From DUZB01 sp964407525 (lineage in GTDB: Bacteria > Desulfobacterota > DSM-4660 > Desulfatiglandales > Desulfatiglandaceae): a stretch of DNA of 57,913 nt. Where the stretch lies: the NCBI GenBank assembly GCA_964407525.1, contig CAYOWC010000005.1, forward strand, positions 1-57,913, read 5' to 3'. The notes below the pieces were generated by a model, which was not told where the DNA came from, did not search any database, and saw only the letters and a list, made by a program, of their open reading frames with translations. The translations under genes were made by a program, and so were the position numbers. Positions within the stretch are counted from its first letter, which is position 1, and every line of letters begins with the position of its first letter. Shown here in pieces: positions 7,197 through 16,140 of the stretch.

Positions 7197-8221
7197 AAAA
7201 CCGGGTTCTTTCTTTTACCCTGCTCCTTTCCTACCTGTTGTTGATGATTACAGTGTCAATGGCAAAGGCGAATGACGACCGGTTTCAAAATGGCCTTACC
7301 GTTTCTATTCTTCCCCAGTCTGCCCAAATAGGGAGCATTGCCACGCTGACCCTGCAATACGTTCTTCCAGAAGGTGCAGTCCTTCCCGAAAAAGCAGGGA
7401 TAAAAGGGTTAGAAGGGCTTACTGTTCTGGATTTGGAATACATTCCTTCAGAGGGTAAGGAAACCCCTGCCGGGGAAGAAAATCTTTCAGGGGAAATCAG
7501 GGTCAAGCTTCTCATAGATACGTTGGGGGCGTTCACTACAGGCCCTCTGTCCGTCACGTTCAAGGATAAAGAAGGTGGGGAAGCTCTCCTGTCTGCGGCG
7601 CCGGTATCCCTGAGTGTTCTTTCGAACCTGGGAGAAAAGCCGGAAGAAGCCGTGCTCAAGCCGATCTACGATATTCTCCCCACAGGTTTCGAGTGGAAGA
7701 CAGAAACCTTGTGGGCGGGGGCGGTTCTGCTCTTGTGCCTGCTGGCAGGAGGCTTTCTATGGTGGCGTAAAAAACGCAGGTTTGGGGGACAGCAGGAGAT
7801 CCCTCGAATCGTTCCCCATGTGACGGCCAGAGAAAGTATTCAAGTGCTTGAGGGAGAAAAACTTTTTGAACAGGGCCAGTTAAAGGCCTTCTACTTTCGA
7901 TTTTCTGAGATAATGAGAAAATATCTTGAAGAGCTGCGAGGCTTTCCAGCGGCGGAATACACCACCCAGGAGATCTCCCTTGCCATGAAGGACCCCAAAG
8001 ACAGGGATTTGCTTCCGCTGCTCAAGCAGGCGGATCTTGTGAAATTTGCGGATTTCAGGCCCACACAGGCTAGAAAAGAAGAGGGAGTGAAACAGGCTTT
8101 AGGGTATATCGATGATACCTGTGTATTGTTTGAAACGGAAATGGACCAGCATTCGGAAAAGAGACAGATTCCTAATACGACCATCCGGCAGAGAGCCCGG
8201 GGAGGGAGGCGATTCAGATGA
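7193..8221 (+). CDS. Bat-operon membrane protein (DUF4381-like)
   Basis: This 342-aa protein has an N-terminal signal peptide (about residues 1-26), a periplasmic beta-rich domain (about 30-150), one membrane segment (TLWAGAVLLLCLLAGGFLWW, about 178-197) and a cytoplasmic helical region with KAFYFRFSEIMRKYLEE. The layout resembles DUF4381-type proteins and BatD-like assembly factors encoded between DUF58 and batA. Its exact role in the Bat system is unknown. The start overlaps the previous stop by four bases (ATGA) and the end overlaps batA by four bases, suggesting translational coupling. Confidence 0.75.
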   Translation: MKNRVLSFTLLLSYLLLMITVSMAKANDDRFQNGLTVSILPQSAQIGSIATLTLQYVLPEGAVLPEKAGIKGLEGLTVLDLEYIPSEGKETPAGEENLSGEIRVKLLIDTLGAFTTGPLSVTFKDKEGGEALLSAAPVSLSVLSNLGEKPEEAVLKPIYDILPTGFEWKTETLWAGAVLLLCLLAGGFLWWRKKRRFGGQQEIPRIVPHVTARESIQVLEGEKLFEQGQLKAFYFRFSEIMRKYLEELRGFPAAEYTTQEISLAMKDPKDRDLLPLLKQADLVKFADFRPTQARKEEGVKQALGYIDDTCVLFETEMDQHSEKRQIPNTTIRQRARGGRRFR

Positions 8222-9213
8222 TGTTCCAGTTTGCCTATCCTCTCCTGCTTTTTCTTTTGCTGCCTGTTGCCGGATGGCTGGTCTTTGCCCTCAGGAAGAA
8301 ACCTTTGGGTCTTACCCATTCCATGACATCCCTTATGGTCCCAATGGCAGGGGGCAGGGCCGGGCTTCTCATGAGACTTCCCATAATACTCAAGGCGTGC
8401 ATCCTCGTCCTGCTTGCGATCACCGCCGCCAGACCGCAACTGTATAATGTTTCAAGGGATGTCCTATCTCCGGGTGTGGATATCGTTCTCTGCCTCGATA
8501 CTTCCGGGTCCATGCAGGCCCTGGATTTTACCCTGGACGGGGACCCTGTATCCAGGCTGACTGCGGTGAAGAAAGTAGTCAGTGATTTCATTAAGAAGAG
8601 GGAAACGGATCGCATCGGGCTTGTGGTATTCGGGGAAGCTGCGTTTACGCAAGCCCCCCTGACCGTGGACAAGGGGCTCCTTTTAGGACTTGTGGACAAG
8701 ATGACCATAGGAATGGCAGGCGACCGTACGGCTATAGGTACGGCCATTGCTATCGGGGGCAAGAGACTCAAGGATATCGAAGCCAAGTCAAAGATATTGA
8801 TTCTTCTTACGGATGGCCGGCAAAACGCTGGGAATATTTCTCCAGAGGCAGCGGCGCAGGCGGTCAGGGCGCTGGGGGTCAAGATCTATACGATTGGTGT
8901 GGGGGGTGAAGGTCCAGCCCCTTTCAAGGTCAAGACCCTTTTCGGGGAGCGAACGGTCTACGAAAGAGTGGACCTGGATGAAAAGACCTTGAGAAAAGCG
9001 GCGGTAACAGGAGGAGGGAGATATTTTCGCGCCTCCGACAGCAAAGAGTTGTCAGAAGTATATGAAATCATTGATCAGGCGGAAAAGAGAGATGTGAAAG
9101 TGAAAGAATTTTTTCACTTCAGGGAGCTGTATCTCTATTTTCTTGTTCCGGCTATTTTCCTTTTTGCCATGAAAATATTGCTTGAAACCCTTATCCTGAG
9201 GGTACTCCCATGA
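8218..9213 (+). CDS. batA: BatA-like membrane VWA protein
   Basis: The 331-aa protein has two N-terminal membrane helices (about 6-24 and 55-71), a VWA domain with a complete MIDAS (DTSGSM at 94-99, DRTAIGTAI, LLTDGRQNAG) and a C-terminal helix (about 303-325). It belongs to the aerotolerance BatA family, which in Bacteroides fragilis affects oxygen tolerance. The VWA domain should face the periplasm and bind a divalent metal. It is coupled to its neighbours by four-base overlaps on both sides. Confidence 0.88.
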   Translation: MMFQFAYPLLLFLLLPVAGWLVFALRKKPLGLTHSMTSLMVPMAGGRAGLLMRLPIILKACILVLLAITAARPQLYNVSRDVLSPGVDIVLCLDTSGSMQALDFTLDGDPVSRLTAVKKVVSDFIKKRETDRIGLVVFGEAAFTQAPLTVDKGLLLGLVDKMTIGMAGDRTAIGTAIAIGGKRLKDIEAKSKILILLTDGRQNAGNISPEAAAQAVRALGVKIYTIGVGGEGPAPFKVKTLFGERTVYERVDLDEKTLRKAAVTGGGRYFRASDSKELSEVYEIIDQAEKRDVKVKEFFHFRELYLYFLVPAIFLFAMKILLETLILRVLP

Positions 9214-11105
9214 ATTTATCCCATCCATGGATGCTTCATTTTCTCTGGCTTCTGCCGCTGGCTGTCCTGGCCTTTGTGGTTCGTGGACGCAAAGTCAGGC
9301 AATCCCTTGAAAGGTTTGCCGACCCCGAACTCCTCAACCGATTGATCGGGGAAGGATCCGGGGGTATGCGGGCCATAAAGCCGGTTTTATGGATCACTGC
9401 ACTTGGATTTATGCTGATTGCACTTGCCGGCCCCAGATGGGGCAGTCATTACCAGGAAGTTGTCCAGAAGGGGGTTGACATTATGCTCCTTGTGGATGTT
9501 TCTCCAAGCATGCTGGTTCAAGACGTGAAACCGGACCGATTAGAGAGGGCCAGAAGGGAAATTTCAGACTTCATCAAGGTTGTTCAAGGGGACAGGGTGG
9601 GTCTGGTGGCTTTTTCGGGCGCCGCGTTTGTACAGTGCCCCTTGACGCTGGATTACGGTGCGCTCAACCTGTTTTTAAATGCCCTCAGTCCAGGATTGAT
9701 CCCGGCGCCGGGGACGGATCTGGGCGCTGCCATAGAGACGGGAATGTCGGCTTTCGATCCCGAAGCGGAGACAGATAAGGTTATTATCCTGATTACCGAT
9801 GGAGAAGACAACGAAGCTGGAGGGGTTCAGGCTGCAAGGGAAGCTGCTGCAAAAGGGATCAAGATCTTTGTGTTCGGTATTGGAGATCCATCCGGCGGTC
9901 CCATACCGCAACAGGAGGGGAAGGGCGGATTCAGAAAGGACAAGGATGGGAATATGATTCTTTCAAAACTGGATGAACAAGATCTCCAGGAAATTGCCTC
10001 CATCACGGGTGGGCGTTATGTCCGGGCCGTCTCCGGAGATCTGGACCTGGACCTCCTCTATTTTGATGGAGTCAAATTGAGTACGGAGGCCACTACACTC
10101 AAAAGTGGAAAAATCAAGGTATTTGAAGAGCGGTTTTATCTCTTTGTGCTGGTGGCTTTCGTGAGCCTGCTCCTTGAAGGGTTTATTCAGATCATGGGAA
10201 AAAAATCTCCCCTTTCCAGAAAAGGCAGGCGTTTTTTTCTCTTTTCCGTTTATTTTCTGGCGCCTGTTTTCATCCCGCTCATTATGGCAGGATGGTCTGC
10301 CCCCGTTTTTGGATCGGAGGATCCCGATGAACTGTACCGTGAAGGGAGGTTCAAAGAGGCCGAAAAGCTTTATGGGAAATCCGACATGGACAACCCGAAG
10401 GATCTGCGTTTTCGGTACAACCGGGGATGTGCCGGGTACCAGGGTTCAGATTACAAAGGGGCTATGGCGGCCTTTTCCAGTGTCTACAGAAGGGCCCAGA
10501 ACAAAGAGATGCAATACAAGGCGGTTTTTAATGCAGCCAACACGGCCTTTAAACAGGGCGATTTTGGTACGGCCACAGAATATTTCAAACAGGCTATTCG
10601 GTTGAAGCCCGATAGCGAAAATGCAAAGTTCAACCTGGAATTGGCGTTGCGGGAGATAGCGAAGCAAAAGGAACAGGAGAAACAAGCCGGGGACGATTCT
10701 TCCAAAGAGCAGGAGAACAAGGGACAGGAATCAAGCAAAGAAGAAAAAAAAGGAAAGGACGGAGAAAAAAAAGGAGGCCCTGAAAAAGAGAAGGAGAAGA
10801 AAAAGGACCCTTCCGGAGAACAGGATAAAAAAGAAGGTTCGTCGGAAAAGGGAAAGAATGACCAACAAGGCCGTGGGGAAGAAAAGAAAGAAGATAAAAA
10901 GGATCTTTCCGGTGACCTTCAGGCGAAAAATGCCCCTTCTGAATCAAAAAAGGAAGACGAAGAGGCGAATGCGGAACCCGTCTCTATTTCCAGGTCAAAG
11001 GCCGAAGCCATGTTGGATAATGTAAAAGAAGATAGAACCCGGCTCATGGAGCTTCAGCTCCAGGAACGAGGTGCAGCACGCCCGGCATCGGGAAAGGACT
11101 GGTGA
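9210..11105 (+). CDS. batB: BatB-BatC fusion: VWA domain plus TPR and Lys/Glu-rich tail
   Basis: The 631-aa protein starts like BatB: two membrane helices, then a VWA domain with MIDAS motifs DVSPSM (96-101), PGTDLGAAI and ITDGEDN. Two further helices follow near 308-326 and 345-365. The second half matches BatC: TPR units (KDLRFRYNRGCAGYQGSDYK; AVFNAANTAFKQGDFGTATE) and a highly charged Lys/Glu/Gly stretch (about 490-590). BatB and BatC are separate proteins in the best-known operons, so this is a fusion. The charged tail could bind partners or the cell wall; that is inference. It overlaps batA by four bases. Confidence 0.87.
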   Translation: MNLSHPWMLHFLWLLPLAVLAFVVRGRKVRQSLERFADPELLNRLIGEGSGGMRAIKPVLWITALGFMLIALAGPRWGSHYQEVVQKGVDIMLLVDVSPSMLVQDVKPDRLERARREISDFIKVVQGDRVGLVAFSGAAFVQCPLTLDYGALNLFLNALSPGLIPAPGTDLGAAIETGMSAFDPEAETDKVIILITDGEDNEAGGVQAAREAAAKGIKIFVFGIGDPSGGPIPQQEGKGGFRKDKDGNMILSKLDEQDLQEIASITGGRYVRAVSGDLDLDLLYFDGVKLSTEATTLKSGKIKVFEERFYLFVLVAFVSLLLEGFIQIMGKKSPLSRKGRRFFLFSVYFLAPVFIPLIMAGWSAPVFGSEDPDELYREGRFKEAEKLYGKSDMDNPKDLRFRYNRGCAGYQGSDYKGAMAAFSSVYRRAQNKEMQYKAVFNAANTAFKQGDFGTATEYFKQAIRLKPDSENAKFNLELALREIAKQKEQEKQAGDDSSKEQENKGQESSKEEKKGKDGEKKGGPEKEKEKKKDPSGEQDKKEGSSEKGKNDQQGRGEEKKEDKKDLSGDLQAKNAPSESKKEDEEANAEPVSISRSKAEAMLDNVKEDRTRLMELQLQERGAARPASGKDW

Positions 11106-11106
11106 G

Positions 11107-12876
11107 ATGAAACTGGCAACCCTGGTTTCTATCCTTTTTTTTCTATGCCTGCCGGCGCTCTGCCTGGCTGGCGCCCCCATTTCCGTGAAGCTCTCTCTCG
11201 ACAGGACAGAAGCCACGATGGAAGACACCATTCGGATGGGCATACAAGTCTCCGGTGTTCGCAGTAGCGATTCCCCTCCCGTTATCCGTGGGCTCAAGGG
11301 TTTTCATGTCACCCAGGGAGGCAGCTCCAGCCGTGTTGAAATCATTAATGGGACATACCGATCAGGGATAGATTATACTTTTTTTCTGACTCCCTCAAAG
11401 ACGGGTACGTTTCAAATAGGCCCCGCGGAAATTCTGATTGATGGTAAAACATACAAGAGCAATTCTCAGAAACTGCATGTGAGGTCACAGAAAACGCAGG
11501 GAGACGCCCAACCGAAGACCGTGTTTCTGTCTGCGTCCCTTTCAAAAGCCAAGGTGTTTGAGGATGAACAACCGATCTATACCCTGAGGTTATATTTGCG
11601 GAGGCATGCGTCTAATATTTCCCTCCAGCTTCCTGAGCTGGAGAACGTCACTTTTACCCAACTGGAAGAAGCAAGGCAGTATGAGGGAGTTCATGATGGC
11701 TTGCAATATCATGTCATAGAGATCCCTTACGCGCTTGTGCCGTCCAAGGAGGGTCGGTATGTTATCGACCCTGCTCGCATGAGCATGACCGTGAGTGAAC
11801 CTGGGCGAAGATCGGGCAGAGGCCTGTTTGATGACCCGTTTTTCAGCAATAGACCAGGGTCGGGTAACCGACCCCTGAGTGTTACAAGTAAAGGTCTGGA
11901 ACTGATGGTGGACCCGCTTCCCCTCCAGGACAGACCCGAGAATTTTAGCGGACTTGTTGGAGATTTTAAAATAGGCGCCCGCATCGAACCTTTACGTTTG
12001 AAAGCCGGTGAGTCTGCCACCCTGACGGTAACGGTGGAAGGCAGGGGTAATGTGGACCGTATTCCCAGTATCAAGATGCCGGATTTGAAACAGATCAAGA
12101 TCTATGCGGATGAACCGGCCCTGAATCGGGAAATGAATGCCTCCGGTATCCGCGGATCGAAAACCATGAAATGGGCGCTGGTTCCGGAAAAAGAGGGGAC
12201 TTACAGGATTCCTTCCCTGTCCGTTCCTTTTTTTGATACAAAGAAGAGCCGGTATAACGTGATGGAGACAAGGTCTTTCGATCTGACTGTTCTTGCGGGA
12301 AAAAAGACCCGTCCCACGGGAATTCCATTGGGGGAATTGACCCGGTCAGGTGCTCCCCCCGTGAAGCAGGATGTAAAGGAACTCGGCCACGATATTCTTC
12401 CCCTGCACGATTCTCTGAGAAGCCTCGGTTCTATGCAGGGAGGGCAAAATGGGCAAAGAGGATTTCTTTTCTCTTCGATTATCCTGCTGTTGCCCGCTTT
12501 TTTCTATGGGTTTGCTCTCGTTATTTTAAGAATGAAAAAGATGTCGATTCGATCGGTTCCTGCCCAGAAAGCGAAAAAGGCTGCGGGAAAAGCCATCCGG
12601 GAATGTCGGCTGGAAGGGGCTGATGGAAACTGCCTCATTATGGCTGTCAGGGACTATTTTAATGATCGGTTCGGATTGGAGATGGCGGCGGTTACTCCCG
12701 ATGATGTGACTGCCCTTTTGAAGGCAAAGGGCGTTCATCCTGATAGGACTTTGAAACTCAGTTCCTTGCTGAAACAGCTTGAAGGCGCTGTTTACACCGG
12801 CCAAGAACGGGTTCGGAAGCCGATTGGCACGGAAATCGCTGCGTGTATAAAGCAGATTGAAGGGGAAATCAGGTGA
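11107..12876 (+). CDS. batD: BatD-like protein
   Basis: The 589-aa protein has a signal peptide ending near CLAGAP, several beta-sandwich repeats in the periplasm (residues about 25-430, with the typical YTFFLTPSKTGTFQIGP) and one membrane helix near 455-475. A cytoplasmic C-terminal part of about 110 residues follows, including AVRDYFNDRFG. This is the classic BatD layout. ATG at 11107 is used because it begins the signal peptide; an open frame upstream overlaps batB/C and lacks a signal. It overlaps batE by four bases (GTGA). Confidence 0.87.
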   Translation: MKLATLVSILFFLCLPALCLAGAPISVKLSLDRTEATMEDTIRMGIQVSGVRSSDSPPVIRGLKGFHVTQGGSSSRVEIINGTYRSGIDYTFFLTPSKTGTFQIGPAEILIDGKTYKSNSQKLHVRSQKTQGDAQPKTVFLSASLSKAKVFEDEQPIYTLRLYLRRHASNISLQLPELENVTFTQLEEARQYEGVHDGLQYHVIEIPYALVPSKEGRYVIDPARMSMTVSEPGRRSGRGLFDDPFFSNRPGSGNRPLSVTSKGLELMVDPLPLQDRPENFSGLVGDFKIGARIEPLRLKAGESATLTVTVEGRGNVDRIPSIKMPDLKQIKIYADEPALNREMNASGIRGSKTMKWALVPEKEGTYRIPSLSVPFFDTKKSRYNVMETRSFDLTVLAGKKTRPTGIPLGELTRSGAPPVKQDVKELGHDILPLHDSLRSLGSMQGGQNGQRGFLFSSIILLLPAFFYGFALVILRMKKMSIRSVPAQKAKKAAGKAIRECRLEGADGNCLIMAVRDYFNDRFGLEMAAVTPDDVTALLKAKGVHPDRTLKLSSLLKQLEGAVYTGQERVRKPIGTEIAACIKQIEGEIR

Positions 12877-13670
12877 GGGTTCTTTTATGCCTCTGGGCAG
12901 CTGCTATTGCGGTAGCGCTGGCAATCTTTTCCGGGACGACCATTCAGGCCGCGGGTGAAGGACCGGAAGAGATTTTTTTCAAGGCAACCCAGGCCCAGAA
13001 GGAAGGGCAGTTTGAGAAAGCTGCTGAAGGGTATGGAAACCTGCTACAGTCCGGGTATGTGGGAGGACATGTCCTGTACAATCTGGGAAACGCCCATATA
13101 AGGTTGAACCAGCTTGGTATGGCAATCCTTCAGTACGAAAGGGCGCGAGCCCTGATCCCGAGGGATGCCGACCTTCAATTTAACCTTGAATATGCCAGGA
13201 ACCTTACCCAAGATGCCATTCCAGCATCGAAGGGGTTTATTGGCCATACCCTGTTCTGGCTGGATTCCTTCAATTGCAGCGAGTTGCTCTGGTCATTCGC
13301 TGCCCTGAATGTCCTTTTCTGGACGGCTCTGTTCGTAAGGCTTTTTTACAGGTCCGAGTGGTTTTATTATCTGTTCGTTCTGGTTCTGGTCTGTTGGTTT
13401 ATTTCAGGCATTTCTTTTGGGGCAAAATGGTACCAGGTGGAGTACGATGACCGGGCAGTGATTCTCGAAAAAGAGGTAGGGGTTCTCGCCGGCCCTCACC
13501 AGGGTGATACGGTCTTGTTTAAACTCCATGAAGGGGCCATGGTACACGAAGAGCGGGTGGATGATGGATGGATGTTGATTCACCTCCCTGACCGGAAAAG
13601 GGGATGGATACCATCGGAGGATGCGGCTCGTATAAAAGCATCGGGGTTCAAAGGAGAAAAATACCCATGA
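12873..13670 (+). CDS. batE: BatE-like TPR/SH3 membrane protein
   Basis: This 265-aa protein starts at GTG overlapping the batD stop. It has a signal peptide (1-27), two TPR units (KEGQFEKAAEGYGNLL; HVLYNLGNAHIRLNQLGMAI), two membrane helices (about 130-150 and 168-186) and a C-terminal SH3-like domain (about 198-258, with VLAGPHQGDTVLFKLHEGA). TPR plus bacterial SH3 is characteristic of BatE. The stop overlaps the start of the channel gene. Confidence 0.86.
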   Translation: MRVLLCLWAAAIAVALAIFSGTTIQAAGEGPEEIFFKATQAQKEGQFEKAAEGYGNLLQSGYVGGHVLYNLGNAHIRLNQLGMAILQYERARALIPRDADLQFNLEYARNLTQDAIPASKGFIGHTLFWLDSFNCSELLWSFAALNVLFWTALFVRLFYRSEWFYYLFVLVLVCWFISGISFGAKWYQVEYDDRAVILEKEVGVLAGPHQGDTVLFKLHEGAMVHEERVDDGWMLIHLPDRKRGWIPSEDAARIKASGFKGEKYP

Positions 13671-14365
13671 GCTATTTAGATGTCCTTATCCGTCCCCGCC
13701 CCCGTAGGTTCCTTTTTTTGCTCATATCCATTTCCTTGATTCTGCTTGTGAATCCTTTTATTGAGGATTTTGTGAGACTCCAGTTCGTTTTGGAGATTCT
13801 GTTTACATTGCTTCTGGCTTCAGGGGCCTACGCTGTCAGCCAGAAAACGGGGGTTTTTATCTTTTCCCTTTTCCTGCTTGTTCCGGCTACGGTTTTCCAT
13901 TGGATGACCTATTTCAAGAGCAGCGCGGTAAATTCGATGCTAGGCGATTTGTTCGCAGGGGCTTTTCTTGTATATGTGGCGATCATTCTCCTGGCATCCC
14001 TCATCGAAGAAACCGAAGTGTCCATGGATGTGATCATGGCTGCCATATGCGTATATCTCCTCATGGCCTTTTTCTGGTCTTCGGCTTTTTCCGTGCTTGA
14101 ATATTTCCAGCCCGGATCATTTCAGATCTCTAATCATACAGGAAAGGCATTTCAGGATTTCACCTATTTCAGCTTCGTGACGCTGACTACCCTTGGGTAT
14201 GGCGATATTGTTCCGTTGACGCCACCGGCAAAGGCCTTTTCTTCCATTGAGGCGGTTATGGGGCAGATTTATATCGCTACCCTGGTGGCGCGGCTGGTTG
14301 CAATCCACACGGCCCAGTCCATACGTGCGAAACAAACCGAAGATAAGGGACCTGGTAAAAAATAG
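13667..14365 (+). CDS. Potassium channel-like membrane protein
   Basis: The 232-aa protein has about five or six hydrophobic segments and ends with a two-helix pore unit. The selectivity filter is TLTTLGYGDIVPLTPPAKAF, a perfect TxGYGD match to K+ channels. No RCK or cyclic-nucleotide domain follows the last helix; only about 20 charged residues remain. The ATG at 13667 has AAGGAGAAAA upstream and overlaps the batE stop (ATGA). It is the last gene of the Bat operon, an unusual partner. It most likely lets K+ cross the inner membrane; gating is unknown. Confidence 0.85.
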   Translation: MSYLDVLIRPRPRRFLFLLISISLILLVNPFIEDFVRLQFVLEILFTLLLASGAYAVSQKTGVFIFSLFLLVPATVFHWMTYFKSSAVNSMLGDLFAGAFLVYVAIILLASLIEETEVSMDVIMAAICVYLLMAFFWSSAFSVLEYFQPGSFQISNHTGKAFQDFTYFSFVTLTTLGYGDIVPLTPPAKAFSSIEAVMGQIYIATLVARLVAIHTAQSIRAKQTEDKGPGKK

Positions 14366-14421
14366 TGGGCCCATCATGGATTTGGATGATTCGCCGGTTT
14401 GATTTCACGTAGACTTTTTTA

Positions 14422-14442
14422 GGTGTCAGGTGTCAGGTGTCA
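14422..14442. repeat. 7-bp tandem repeat, three perfect units
   Basis: GGTGTCA is repeated three times in the gap between the convergent channel gene and pgm. No terminator-like hairpin is seen in this gap. Confidence 0.85.
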
Positions 14443-14472
14443 GGGAAAAACCGTGAGGCATTCTATTCCCGG

Positions 14473-16128
14473 TCAGTTTGCCCCCTTGGCTTCAAAGACG
14501 GCTTTGACTATGGCTTGTGCTTCTTCCAGTATCCAGCGAAGATGACCTTTTCCTTTGAAGCTTTCCGCGTAAATTTTATAGATCTGTTCCGTACCCGATG
14601 GGCGAGCCGCAAACCATCCGTTTTCAGAAATAACTTTCAGGCCACCGATAGAGGCGCCATTTGCAGGGGCTGCGGTAAGTTTTCCAATTATTGGTTCTCC
14701 CGCCAGATCTTTCGAATGCACCATCTCCGGGGACAGGTTTTTCAAAACCGCCTTCTGCTCTGTGGTGGCAGGGGCGTCAATCCTTTCATAAAATGGTACG
14801 CCAAACATCTCCGTGAGGTCGGTGTAGGTCGCAGAGGGATCCTTTCCGGTTACGGCAGTCATTTCACAGGCCAGAAGATTCATGATGATTCCGTCCTTGT
14901 CCGTAGTCCAGACCGTTCCATCATGCCTCAAAAAAGAAGCACCGGCGCTTTCTTCGCCCCCAAAGCCGTAAGACCCGTTCATCAGACCATCGACAAACCA
15001 TTTGAAACCCACTGGCACTTCACACAATTTTCTCTGCAGATGTGCTGCAACACGGTCGATCATGGAACTGGAGACAAGGGTTTTCCCTACTGCGGCACCA
15101 CTGCTCCAGCCGGGCCTGTTCTGAAACAGGTACCATACGGATGCCGAAAGAAAATAGTTGGGATTCATGAGCCCCATTTCTTTCGTAACGATGCCGTGCC
15201 GGTCCGCGTCCGGATCATTTCCAAAGGCGATGTCAAACCCGTCTTTCATTTGAATCAGCCCCGCCATGGCATAAGGGGAGGAACAGTCCATCCGGATTTT
15301 CCCATCCTTGTCGACCGTCATGAAAGAAAAAGTAGGGTCAACAGAGCGGTTGACCACATCGATGGAAAGCTTGTAGCGATCGGCAATGGGATCCCAGTAA
15401 TTGATGGCTGCACCACCCAGGGGATCTACACCGATTTTCAGACCGGCTTTTGAAATCGCCTCCATATCTATGATGTTTGCAAGGTCTTTCACATAGGGAG
15501 AGATGTAATCGTATTGTCGAACAAAATCGGTTTTCATGGCCTTTTCAAACGGGATTCGACGGATACCTTTCAGCTTCTGTTCAATGAGGAGATTGGCCCG
15601 ATCCTGTATGATGTCGGTCGCCTCCGTGCCGGCCGGACCTCCTTCGGGGGGATTATATTTGAATCCTCCGTCTTCAGGTGGGTTATGGGATGGCGTGATG
15701 ACCACCCCATCGGAAAATCCTTCCTTTCTACCCCGATTGTAGGTCAGGATGGCATGGGAAATGACGGGGGTAGGCGTATATCCGAAACCCTTTTGGACCA
15801 TTAGGTTTACCTGATTGGCAGCAAAAACCTGGATTGCTGTGGCAAGTGCGGCCTCGGACAGGGCATGGGTATCGATTCCCATAAATAGTGGGCCGGTGAT
15901 TCCCTTGCGATGTCTGTATTCGCAGATGGCCTGGGAAATGGCCAGGATATGATCCTCATTGAAACTTTTTTTGAGGGATGAACCCCTGTGCCCCGAAGTT
16001 CCGAAGGCCACTTTCTGGCTTTCGACAGCCGGCTCCGGCCTGTGGGTGTAGTAGGTGGATACTAGTCTTGGTATATTGGCCAAAAGCGATCTTGTTGCCG
16101 GTTTTCCGGCCAGTTTATTTACTGTCAT
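14473..16128 (-). CDS. pgm: Phosphoglucomutase (alpha-D-glucose-phosphate specific)
   Basis: The 551-aa enzyme interconverts glucose 1-phosphate and glucose 6-phosphate. All four family motifs are present: the active serine loop TPSHNPPEDGGFKYN, the metal loop DPDADRHGIV, the sugar-binding loop GGEESAGASF and the phosphate loop RPSGTEQIYKIY. Length and the N-terminal motif FGTSGHRGSS match the bacterial Pgm subfamily. It lies 12 bp after gpmI on the minus strand and is probably co-transcribed with it, linking glycolysis to sugar-nucleotide and glycogen metabolism. Confidence 0.95.
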   Translation of the reverse strand: MTVNKLAGKPATRSLLANIPRLVSTYYTHRPEPAVESQKVAFGTSGHRGSSLKKSFNEDHILAISQAICEYRHRKGITGPLFMGIDTHALSEAALATAIQVFAANQVNLMVQKGFGYTPTPVISHAILTYNRGRKEGFSDGVVITPSHNPPEDGGFKYNPPEGGPAGTEATDIIQDRANLLIEQKLKGIRRIPFEKAMKTDFVRQYDYISPYVKDLANIIDMEAISKAGLKIGVDPLGGAAINYWDPIADRYKLSIDVVNRSVDPTFSFMTVDKDGKIRMDCSSPYAMAGLIQMKDGFDIAFGNDPDADRHGIVTKEMGLMNPNYFLSASVWYLFQNRPGWSSGAAVGKTLVSSSMIDRVAAHLQRKLCEVPVGFKWFVDGLMNGSYGFGGEESAGASFLRHDGTVWTTDKDGIIMNLLACEMTAVTGKDPSATYTDLTEMFGVPFYERIDAPATTEQKAVLKNLSPEMVHSKDLAGEPIIGKLTAAPANGASIGGLKVISENGWFAARPSGTEQIYKIYAESFKGKGHLRWILEEAQAIVKAVFEAKGAN

Positions 16129-16140
16129 GGTTTTCTCCTG

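Noticed and set aside
14437..15453. 338-codon open frame antisense to pgm
   Set aside because: pgm motifs cover the same DNA on the minus strand and the plus-strand product looks random.
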